A stretch of 14,130 nucleotides of DNA from an uncultured Erysipelotrichaceae bacterium. GTDB lineage: Bacteria; Bacillota_I; Bacilli_A; RF39; UBA660. Below, piece after piece: positions 7,108-12,293 of the stretch. Made by a program: the position numbers and the translations under genes. Below the pieces are notes generated by a model. It did no database searches. It had not been told where the DNA came from and saw only the letters and a program-made list of their open reading frames with translations. The DNA lies in contig CADBSI010000025.1 of NCBI GenBank assembly GCA_902797275.1, positions 1 to 14,130 of the forward strand. The letters are read 5' to 3'. The stretch's first letter is position 1; each line of letters opens with the position of its first letter.

Positions 7108-7197
7108 AAAACTGATATCATGGAATGAACTGAACCCCGTTTCTTGGACATAAGAGAAACGAGGTTCATATCAAAATAATTTCATTTTATCAGTTTT
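7108..7197. terminator. Bidirectional terminator region between convergent genes
   Basis: AAAACTGATA at 7108-7117 pairs perfectly with TATCAGTTTT at 7188-7197. T-rich tracts follow on both strands (TTTTAATTTTATTATT on plus, TTTTCTTTATTTT on minus). A second, stronger hairpin is nested inside at 7131-7168. It serves the operon ending at 7105 and the minus-strand gene ending at 7216. The outer arms alone would make a 10-bp terminator if the inner 70 bases were folded away. Confidence 0.6.
7126..7173. mobile_element. Remnant resembling an IS3/IS150-group terminal inverted repeat (abutting ends)
   Basis: The left half, TGAACTGAACCCCGTTTCTT followed by GGACA, looks like the terminal inverted repeat of IS3-family, IS150-group elements (TG..CTGACCCC....TTGGACA pattern, from memory). 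The right half, AGAAACGAGGTTCA then TATCA, is its near-inverse. Together they form a hairpin with 13 of 14 pairs (TGAACC 7131-7136 with GGTTCA 7163-7168; CGTTTCT 7138-7144 with AGAAACG 7155-7161) and a 10-base loop. No transposase lies between. It may be a deletion remnant or tiny non-autonomous copy, or simply a terminator hairpin resembling one. Confidence 0.4.
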
Positions 7198-7215
7198 AAT
7201 TTTATTATTATCTAA

Positions 7216-8073
7216 TTATTTTTTATACATTTTTAATATTTCTTTATTTTTCTTTTTATTACTAAAATAATTTTTAATATTATAAATTAATAATTTAAAA
7301 TACTTATGATTATCATGCAAATATTTCCATTCTTCATAAGAATCTTTTCTTTTTAAAATAGAACTATCAAACTTATCATCTTTTAATTTTTTAACTAACT
7401 TATCAAGAAATATTAATTCTTGTTTACTATAGAACTGTTCTTGTTCTTTATCAATTTTAAATTCATTAAGTGAGTAGAAAACTTCATTTATAACAAGGTT
7501 AAATTCATGTTCATGTACTTGATAACCTGAATCAAGGGGTTTATTAAATTCATAATAATAATTTAGTTCTAATATGTTATTTATAGTATAATAAATATAG
7601 CCTTTATAGACAAATACTTCTTTTTTTAAGAATTTAGAATATACTTTTTTAGGGTAATTACAATTTTTATATAATTTATAATACTTATATTTTAAATAAC
7701 AAGAAATTGGTTCTTCTAATAAATATTTTAAACTAGGTTTTTGATAATAATATTCATTAAATGCAATTTTATTTATATTTTTATATAACCAGTTTAATTC
7801 TTGATATTCTATTAAACTATATTCATGTTTATATTTATTTGGAATAGAAAAACCTCCTTTTAAAAGAATATATTCACATACCTGTCCTAAATCATAAACT
7901 TCTATTAATATATTATTATAAATAAAATGATAAGTTAATTCACAACCAAGATAATCCTTAACAGCATCATATATGTTATTATAGTATTTATTATTATAAA
8001 CATAGTAGCAGCAACCTTTTACTTTATCATAATATGAATATGGTATTTTAATATTTTTATATTTTCTTTTCAT
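7216..8073 (-). CDS. Unrecognised tyrosine-rich protein
   Basis: A 285-residue protein I do not recognise. By my count 46 residues are Tyr (about 16%), with many Lys and Asn and six Cys (including CC at 20-21). It has no signal peptide or convincing membrane segment, and the C-terminal quarter is highly charged (LDKLVKKLKDDKFD to the Lys-rich end). The segments YYVYNNKYYNNIYDAVKDYLG (about 23-43) and FVYKGYIYYTINNILELNYYY recall each other and loosely recall the 'display/fetch Y..I.dA...LG' pattern of small DNA-binding modules, but this is weak. ATG 8073 has GAGG five bases upstream and a promoter of its own. It is transcribed against the flanking operons and ends at the shared terminator region. 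Its A/T richness explains part of the Tyr, Lys and Asn content, but not all of it. Confidence 0.7.
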   Translation of the reverse strand: MKRKYKNIKIPYSYYDKVKGCCYYVYNNKYYNNIYDAVKDYLGCELTYHFIYNNILIEVYDLGQVCEYILLKGGFSIPNKYKHEYSLIEYQELNWLYKNINKIAFNEYYYQKPSLKYLLEEPISCYLKYKYYKLYKNCNYPKKVYSKFLKKEVFVYKGYIYYTINNILELNYYYEFNKPLDSGYQVHEHEFNLVINEVFYSLNEFKIDKEQEQFYSKQELIFLDKLVKKLKDDKFDSSILKRKDSYEEWKYLHDNHKYFKLLIYNIKNYFSNKKKNKEILKMYKK

Positions 8074-8091
8074 AAAGACCTCTTTTTATAT

Positions 8092-8121
8092 ATAATAATA
8101 TAGAAATATGAATTTTGTCTA
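8092..8121 (-). promoter_or_regulatory. Promoter of the tyrosine-rich gene
   Basis: On the minus strand TAGACA (complement of 8116-8121) and TATTAT (complement of 8092-8097) are 18 bases apart, giving a transcription start near 8085 and a short leader carrying GAGG before the ATG at 8073. It lies back to back with the promoter of the plus-strand gene at 8182. Confidence 0.5.
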
Positions 8122-8148
8122 GAATTTCTTTATTATTTTTCTATATCA

Positions 8149-8157
8149 TGTTATAAT
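8149..8157 (+). promoter_or_regulatory. Extended -10 promoter of the small membrane protein gene
   Basis: TGT followed by TATAAT at 8152-8157 gives a perfect extended -10. The -35 position holds only T-rich sequence. The predicted start is near 8164, with AGGGAG at 8171-8176 ahead of ATG 8182. Confidence 0.5.
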
Positions 8158-8181
8158 TATATAACAATGAAGGGAGATTTT

Positions 8182-8421
8182 ATGAATAATGATATTAAGT
8201 ATATATTAAGAATGATTTTAGGTTTATTAATAACAGGTTTTATAGTTTTTATTGTAATTAAATTATTTATTTATATATTACCAGTAATTGCTATATTAAT
8301 TATAGGTTATTATTTATACATATTATATAAACAAGGTAAGTTTAAAATAAAAAAGAAATTTAAAGAAAGAAAAGAAAGAGTACCTGAAGCTGAAATATTG
8401 AATGAAAGATTTGATAAATAA
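8182..8421 (+). CDS. Small membrane protein of unknown function
   Basis: A 79-residue protein starting MNNDIKYILRMILG. It has one long or two short hydrophobic segments between about residues 6 and 50 (LGLLITGFIVFIVIKLF, then YILPVIAILIIGYYLYILY) and a strongly basic tail (KQGKFKIKKKFKERKERV) that would stay in the cytoplasm. I do not recognise a family. ATG 8182 is preferred over ATG 8167 because AGGGAG lies five bases upstream of it; from 8167 the ribosome site would be inside the gene. No terminator separates it from the next gene, but that gene has its own promoter. Confidence 0.65.
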   Translation: MNNDIKYILRMILGLLITGFIVFIVIKLFIYILPVIAILIIGYYLYILYKQGKFKIKKKFKERKERVPEAEILNERFDK

Positions 8422-8426
8422 ATTTC

Positions 8427-8456
8427 TTGATTATTTTAACCATTAAATTGTATAAT
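8427..8456 (+). promoter_or_regulatory. Promoter of the KPVLYLYP surface protein gene
   Basis: TTGATT at 8427-8432 and TATAAT at 8451-8456 are 18 bases apart. The expected start is near 8463, followed by AGGAGGAG immediately before the ATG at 8477. The promoter begins six bases after the previous stop codon. Confidence 0.65.
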
Positions 8457-8476
8457 GTAATTATAGTAGGAGGAGT

Positions 8477-10273
8477 ATGGAAAATAATATTGAAAAGAAG
8501 AAAAATGGGGTAATGGTATTAGTAATTATTTTAATAATTATAATACTAGGTTTAGTTGGCTTTATTGTTTACAAAGAATTAAGTAGTGGTACTAATAACA
8601 ATAACAACAATAGTAATAATGGCAATAATAATACTGATAATAATCAAGAAGATAATAAACAAAATGATAATATTGCTGTTGATACATCAGATTATAAGTA
8701 TACAATGGATGTATATAAAACTGATGATAATATGTTGTGCAACAATGATAAAAGGGATGATATTTGTAAAACAAAAGCTTTTACCATTAAAACTGAGAGT
8801 AATGGAGCTAATGTATTAACAACTAATGAAAAGAATATAGTTTTATACAATGATAATGGTTTAAAAATTTATAATGATAAAACTAAAAAGATAATAAAAG
8901 TAGATTTAGATAGTAATTATGATACTTATAATTTAAATGTTTATAATGGAGAAGTAATAGGTGTAGTTTATAAAAACAATGATGAAAATTCTTCTTATTA
9001 TGATTTAACTACTAAAAAAAGTAAATTTGTTAAAACTTATCAAAATTTAGGAATATTAGATAATAATTATTTAAATGGTTATGATTATAAAAATGATGAA
9101 GCTTTTGGTTATTTATTAAATATTAAAGAAGAAAAAGTAGAATTAAGTGATAGAAGTAAAAATACAGCTAGTATTTCATATGATATAAGTAAGCATAACA
9201 ATAAATATTTTTATACTTTAAGCCATTGTGCTGGTGATTGTTCTTTAGAAGCAATTTATGATAATAATAAAAAGGAAATATATAAGTTTCCTGTTAATAG
9301 AAGTAATAATTATTTTATGGAATTTGGTTATTCCTTTTATGAAGGTTATTTATATTTAAATGAAAATAATGTTGTAAAAAAATATGATAGTGATGGTAAA
9401 TTAATTAGTACATCTAAAAAATATGATAATTTTAAACAATTAATTCAAGATAAGATAATCTATGTTAAAGATAATAAATTAGTTGTTGAATCTTTAAATG
9501 ATGCTTCTATTAAAGAAATAGTTAAATGGAGTGATAATTATAATTATGACACATATTTATCTCGTTATTATTCAAGGAATGATTTAGATAAGATAAATGA
9601 ACCTGATAAAAAAGAAGGATTATACTTAGTTATTTATTATCAAAGTAAAATAGGTGATAATTATGGTATGGAATATTGCTATACTGGAAGTGAAATTATA
9701 ACATATCCTATTAAACAAGAAATGGGAGGACGTGCTAAACCAGTTTTATATCTATACCCAACTGAAGAAACTAAAGTTAAAGTAAGATTTGCTCATCCTG
9801 AATATTTAACAACAACTTATCCTAAATATGATAAAGAATGGGTTGTAATGGCAAGTCCTAATGGTGATTTAATTGATAGCAATAATAAATATTATTATGC
9901 TTTATACTGGGACGAAGTTAGATATCACGAAGTATCTTTTGATGAAGGATTTTATATAACTAAAGAAAATGCAATTGCTTTTTTAGAAGAAAAATTAACT
10001 TTAATTGGTTTAAATGCAAAAGAGAGAAATGAATTTATTATGTATTGGCTACCAATTTTAGAAAATAATGGACAAAGTTTAGTTTACTTTGAATTAACTG
10101 AAGAAAGAGAATTAAATAATAAATTAATAATTGAACCAACACCTGATTCTTTATTAAGAGTTAATATTCATATTAAAAAAGTAAATAAAAAAATTAATAT
10201 TAAAGAACAAAAATTAGAAAGTTTTAAAAGAGTAGGCTTTACTGCTGTTGAATGGGGAGGAATGACATATTAG
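8477..10273 (+). CDS. Membrane-anchored extracellular protein with Asn-rich linker and C-terminal KPVLYLYP domain
   Basis: A 598-residue protein. After a short basic N-terminus (KKKNG) comes a single membrane segment at about 12-32 and then an Asn/Gly/Ser/Thr linker (about 38-66), so the rest should lie outside the cell. The middle part (about 70-400) has repeated short strands such as GLKIYNDKTKKI, EIYKF, VVKKYDSDGKLI and KIIYVKDNKLVVESL. These suggest a beta-propeller-like fold, but that is inference. Paired Cys (MLCNN/DICK, HCAGDC) could form disulfides. The C-terminal domain (421-598) opens KPVLYLYPTEETKV and contains YPKYDKEWVV, ALYWDE and a terminal GFTAVEWGG. I recall similar unnamed domains in secreted Firmicutes proteins. 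There is no LPXTG motif or lipobox. AGGAGGAG ends one base before the ATG, unusually close but unambiguous. A terminator overlaps the stop. Confidence 0.72.
   Translation: MENNIEKKKNGVMVLVIILIIIILGLVGFIVYKELSSGTNNNNNNSNNGNNNTDNNQEDNKQNDNIAVDTSDYKYTMDVYKTDDNMLCNNDKRDDICKTKAFTIKTESNGANVLTTNEKNIVLYNDNGLKIYNDKTKKIIKVDLDSNYDTYNLNVYNGEVIGVVYKNNDENSSYYDLTTKKSKFVKTYQNLGILDNNYLNGYDYKNDEAFGYLLNIKEEKVELSDRSKNTASISYDISKHNNKYFYTLSHCAGDCSLEAIYDNNKKEIYKFPVNRSNNYFMEFGYSFYEGYLYLNENNVVKKYDSDGKLISTSKKYDNFKQLIQDKIIYVKDNKLVVESLNDASIKEIVKWSDNYNYDTYLSRYYSRNDLDKINEPDKKEGLYLVIYYQSKIGDNYGMEYCYTGSEIITYPIKQEMGGRAKPVLYLYPTEETKVKVRFAHPEYLTTTYPKYDKEWVVMASPNGDLIDSNNKYYYALYWDEVRYHEVSFDEGFYITKENAIAFLEEKLTLIGLNAKERNEFIMYWLPILENNGQSLVYFELTEERELNNKLIIEPTPDSLLRVNIHIKKVNKKINIKEQKLESFKRVGFTAVEWGGMTY
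8593..8680 (+). repeat. AAT/AAC trinucleotide tract encoding the Asn-rich linker
   Basis: A near-uninterrupted run of AAT and AAC codons with occasional AGT, GGC, ACT and GAT, read as poly-Asn in the surface protein gene. Because the unit is three bases, slippage would change linker length without shifting the frame. Confidence 0.75.
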
Positions 10274-10284
10274 TCATTCTTTTT
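10260..10284 (+). terminator. Terminator overlapping the stop of the surface protein gene
   Basis: GAATGAC at 10260-10266 and GTCATTC at 10273-10279 form a perfect 7-bp stem with a six-base loop, followed by five T. The stop codon TAG at 10271-10273 lies within the hairpin. Confidence 0.75.
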
Positions 10285-10520
10285 CCATATAAAAAAACTA
10301 ATAATAAATTAGTTTATCTGTTAGCATTATGATGTATTTTCTATTTTATTTTTATTGGTGGCTACATAATGTACATTTCTTAATAGAAATTCAATAAACT
10401 TATGATTTAGTGTTATAGACTAAATAATTTTCAGAAATTACATCACCGTGGGGTGATGTAAGCAAATTCATTTACTCTTGTTCAATCAATAAAATATTTA
10501 GAAAAATGTATCTAGATAAT
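10285..10520. other. Gene-free region rich in hairpins
   Basis: No ORF of note and no known RNA family was recognised in this stretch. It contains AAACTAAT (10295-10302) with ATTAGTTT (10308-10315), followed on the minus strand by a T-run. ATTTAGT (10405-10411) pairs with ACTAAAT (10419-10425). TTACATCACC (10438-10447) and GGTGATGTAA (10452-10461) make a perfect 10-bp stem with a GTGG loop. The last is the most GC-rich element nearby and has no T-run, so it is not an ordinary terminator. The region may hold a small RNA or the scar of a lost element. I see nothing that decides between these. Confidence 0.45.
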
Positions 10521-10554
10521 AAAAATAATAATAAAACCCTATAAAATAAGGGTT
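10521..10554 (-). terminator. Terminator of tRNA-Gln
   Basis: On the minus strand AACCCT and AGGGTT (plus-strand arms 10535-10540 and 10549-10554) form a 6-bp stem, followed by TTATTATTATTTTTATT. It lies 12 bases after the tRNA CCA end. Confidence 0.7.
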
Positions 10555-10565
10555 GATTTGCTATT

Positions 10566-10639
10566 TGGTTGCCCCAGTTAGATTCGAACTAACGCTGATG
10601 GAGTCAGAGTCCACTGCCTTACCACTTGGCTATGGGGCA
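10566..10639 (-). tRNA. tRNA-Gln, anticodon CTG
   Basis: A 74-nt tRNA with encoded CCA. The acceptor stem is TGCCCCA/TGGGGCA with discriminator A. The D-arm is GCCAAGTGGTAAGGC, the anticodon stem GTGGA/TCCAT with loop CTCTGAC (anticodon CTG, reading CAG), and the T-arm GTTAG-TTCGAAT-CTAAC. Overall it matches bacterial tRNA-Gln. In an AT-rich genome the usual glutamine tRNA has anticodon TTG, so this is probably an extra species for CAG; C34 should not read CAA. It is a single tRNA gene with its own promoter and terminator. Confidence 0.93.
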
Positions 10640-10650
10640 ATTACTTAATA

Positions 10651-10679
10651 AGTATACTAAAAATTATTTAAATTAGCAA
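10651..10679 (-). promoter_or_regulatory. Promoter of tRNA-Gln
   Basis: On the minus strand TTGCTA (complement of 10674-10679) and TATACT (complement of 10651-10656) are 17 bases apart. Transcription should begin near 10644, about five bases before the mature tRNA. The -35 box directly abuts the -35 box of the yidD promoter on the other strand. Confidence 0.75.
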
Positions 10680-10708
10680 TTGTTATTTTTAGAAATTTAA
10701 GATAAAAT
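10680..10708 (+). promoter_or_regulatory. Promoter of yidD, predicted to give a leaderless message
   Basis: TTGTTA at 10680-10685 and TAAAAT at 10703-10708 are exactly 17 bases apart. The usual start, about seven bases after the -10, is 10715-10716, which is the A of the yidD ATG. No Shine-Dalgarno site is present between the -10 and the ATG. Confidence 0.65.
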
Positions 10709-10715
10709 AGAAATC

Positions 10716-10922
10716 ATGAAAAACTTATTAATAAAATTAATTAAATTATATCAAAAAATTCCTGGTAAATTTCATTACAGTTGTAAATTTTATCCAACTT
10801 GTTCTAATTATATGATAGAAGCAATTACTAAATATGGTTCATTTAAAGGCTTATATCTAGGTTTGAAAAGAATTATTAAATGTAATCCATTTAGTAAGGG
10901 AGGGTATGATCCTTTAAAATAA
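10716..10922 (+). CDS. yidD: YidD, membrane protein insertion efficiency factor
   Basis: A 68-residue member of the YidD family (formerly DUF37), a small membrane-associated protein thought to assist insertion of inner-membrane proteins alongside YidC. The diagnostic pattern is present: CKFYPTCSNYMIEAI at residues 24-38, a Gly-rich turn, RIIKCNPFSKGGYDPLK at the end, with an amphipathic basic N-terminus (MKNLLIKLIKLYQKIP). The length is normal. ATG 10716 is the only plausible start, since an in-frame TAA lies 18 bases upstream with no ATG/GTG/TTG between. Upstream there is no ribosome site, and the -10 box ends eight bases before the ATG. It is not next to rnpA-yidC here, and stands alone between tRNA-Gln and a convergent gene. 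Confidence 0.93.
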   Translation: MKNLLIKLIKLYQKIPGKFHYSCKFYPTCSNYMIEAITKYGSFKGLYLGLKRIIKCNPFSKGGYDPLK

Positions 10923-10949
10923 AAGTGTCTAATTTAAGTAGACACTTTT
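10921..10949. terminator. Shared bidirectional terminator of yidD and the transglutaminase-like gene
   Basis: AAAAGTGTCTA at 10921-10931 and TAGACACTTTT at 10939-10949 form a perfect 11-bp stem with a seven-base loop, with T-runs on both strands. The yidD stop (10920-10922) and the minus-strand stop TAG (10929-10931) both overlap the hairpin, whose right arm encodes the last residues of the minus-strand protein. Confidence 0.85.
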
Positions 10950-11831
10950 ATCATATATATGTTCAGTTTTATCATTTTTTAACATTTCTTCATCACTTAT
11001 TAAAAAGAAATCATGTAAAATAGAATCACTTCCATCACTATTAACAGGATCATCCCAAGTTAAATCCAAATTATACCATTTATTTTCTAATAAAACTTTA
11101 TTCCAAACATGATTTTCACTTGATACTTTATAACTTTCAATTCCAAGCTTTTCTAGAAATATCATCATACTATCAGTATAACCACTACAAATTCCATAAC
11201 CTTCTAGTAAAACACCATAAGCTGTATTAGATTGATAATCAAATATATTATTATCACTTCTATTCTTATCGTATTTACTGTTATCAATTATATAATCATG
11301 AATTATTCTTATTTTTTCAACATTAGTCATATCATTATTTATATTATTTTTAATAACCTCTTCTACTTTATAATTAAGTAATACTTTCATATCATTTGTA
11401 TAATTATGTTTAACTTTTACATCTATTTTACCTAAAGAATCAAAAGAAGTTTCTATTTGATTAAAACTATTATAAGGATGAACAAAATCATTTATATTAG
11501 ATAAAGTAGTTTTATTATAAGCAACACTTTTAACATCATCTAAACATGTTTCATATTCATTATGGCAATAAAAAGTAAAATCACTCATACCACTATTTAA
11601 AATAGTATAATATATATTTAAAATATCTTGTTTATTATTAGGTATAAAATTATCAGTATTAGCTATATATTTAAAATTATAACTACGATAATAATCATTT
11701 TTCTCAAGTGTAGTAGGATTTTTTTGATTACTAGAAAAATATTTATTATAATATATTAAAATATCTTCGCGATAATAAAAAGTTAAAGAAAATATTAACA
11801 AAATTACTAAGTAAGATAGCATTTTCTTCAC
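10929..11831 (-). CDS. Exported transglutaminase-like (papain-like) protein
   Basis: About 300 residues. An N-terminal membrane segment after MKKMLSY (LVILLIFSLTFYY, about 5-20) indicates a signal anchor, so the domain faces outward. The C-terminal half is a transglutaminase-core domain with the catalytic triad Cys215 in GYGICSGYTDSM, His241 in NHVWNKV and Asp256 in NLDLTWDDP. The NVEKIRIIHDYIIDNSKYD helix that normally precedes the Cys is also present. Such domains act as proteases, transglutaminases or ligases; the substrate here is unknown, possibly cell-wall or surface proteins. FYCHNEYETC could form a disulfide. Start: GTG 11831 is preferred because GGTGAGG lies at suitable distance; ATG 11822 or GTG 11840 are alternatives. 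The stop lies in the shared terminator. Confidence 0.85.
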   Translation of the reverse strand: MKKMLSYLVILLIFSLTFYYREDILIYYNKYFSSNQKNPTTLEKNDYYRSYNFKYIANTDNFIPNNKQDILNIYYTILNSGMSDFTFYCHNEYETCLDDVKSVAYNKTTLSNINDFVHPYNSFNQIETSFDSLGKIDVKVKHNYTNDMKVLLNYKVEEVIKNNINNDMTNVEKIRIIHDYIIDNSKYDKNRSDNNIFDYQSNTAYGVLLEGYGICSGYTDSMMIFLEKLGIESYKVSSENHVWNKVLLENKWYNLDLTWDDPVNSDGSDSILHDFFLISDEEMLKNDKTEHIYDKSVYLN

Positions 11832-11849
11832 AAGCCTCACCCAATTAAT

Positions 11850-11858
11850 ATTTTATCA
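11850..11858 (-). promoter_or_regulatory. Extended -10 promoter of the transglutaminase-like gene
   Basis: On the minus strand TGA followed by TAAAAT (complement of 11850-11855) gives an extended -10. The nearest -35-like hexamer, TTGTAT, is about 20 bases away, so only the -10 is well supported. Confidence 0.45.
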
Positions 11859-11899
11859 TAAAAGTTCTTAAAAAAATACAAAATAATTTAAATATTTAA

Positions 11900-11929
11900 A
11901 ATAAAATAAAAAAATACGTTTTCACGTAT
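11900..11929 (-). terminator. Terminator of rpsT
   Basis: On the minus strand ATACGT-GAAA-ACGTAT (plus 11914-11929) is a perfect 6-bp stem closed by a GNRA-type GAAA tetraloop and followed by a run of T. It begins four bases after the rpsT stop codon. Confidence 0.8.
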
Positions 11930-11932
11930 AAT

Positions 11933-12196
11933 TTATTCTACATTGTTTACAGATTTAGATAATCTAGATTTAAGTCTTGCAGCTTTATTTTTACTAACAA
12001 TATTAATATCTTGTGCTTTATCAATATTTTTGAAAGTAGTTTTTAATATTTCTTTACTTTCTTCTTTATTTCCTTCTTTAACTGTTTTTTCTAATTTTTT
12101 AATAGAATTTTTCATTCTTGAATCTACTAAAGTATTTTCTTTACATTTTCTTTCACTAGTTAATACTCTTTTCTTAGCACTTTTAATGTTTGGCAT
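11933..12196 (-). CDS. rpsT: 30S ribosomal protein S20
   Basis: An 87-residue, strongly basic protein opening MPNIKSAKKRVLTSERK, the conserved S20 N-terminus, with SRMKNSIKKLEK in the middle and KNKAARLKSRLSK near the end. S20 is a primary 16S rRNA-binding protein of the small subunit. The start at 12196 is supported by AAGAGGTGA just upstream; an in-frame ATG 24 bases further out is not needed and does not fit the family start. It is a single gene with its own terminator. It is divergent from gpr, a neighbour pair I recall from Bacillus, which supports both assignments. Confidence 0.95.
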   Translation of the reverse strand: MPNIKSAKKRVLTSERKCKENTLVDSRMKNSIKKLEKTVKEGNKEESKEILKTTFKNIDKAQDINIVSKNKAARLKSRLSKSVNNVE

Positions 12197-12221
12197 TTTT
12201 TCACCTCTTTTCAAAATCACT

Positions 12222-12227
12222 ATTATA
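12222..12227 (-). promoter_or_regulatory. -10 element of the rpsT promoter
   Basis: TATAAT on the minus strand (complement of 12222-12227) lies about 13 bases before the rpsT ribosome site. No good -35 box stands at 16-18 bases; a TTGCTT is 20 bases away. Confidence 0.5.
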
Positions 12228-12250
12228 ATAACAAATATTTAAGTAAAAAG

Positions 12251-12279
12251 CAATATTTTTTTGAAAATAATACATACTA
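12251..12279 (+). promoter_or_regulatory. Possible sigma-G/sigma-F-type promoter of gpr
   Basis: CATACTA at 12273-12279 fully matches the sigma-G -10 pattern CATNMTA. CAATA at 12251-12255 matches four of five positions of the GMATR -35 pattern, at 17 bases rather than the usual 18. In Bacillus gpr is read by forespore sigma factors, so the position makes sense. The predicted start would fall at or within the ribosome site at 12283-12290, leaving a very short leader. Confidence 0.4.
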
Positions 12280-12293
12280 TAAGTGGTGATATT

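Noticed and set aside
8586..8819. Open frame on the plus strand inside the surface protein gene (and one on the minus strand at 8592-8774)
   Set aside because: Both are other-frame readings of the AAT/AAC repeat (poly-Ile/Met and Tyr-rich), with no ribosome site; they are artefacts of the repeat.
10438..10500. IS200/IS605 end (TTAC-flanked hairpin followed by TCAA)
   Set aside because: The tetranucleotides occur by chance in such sequence, no tnpA or tnpB fragment is present, and the stem does not match an end I know.
11943..12242. Plus-strand open frame opposite rpsT
   Set aside because: It is the antisense of a certain ribosomal protein gene, with no ribosome site or family resemblance.
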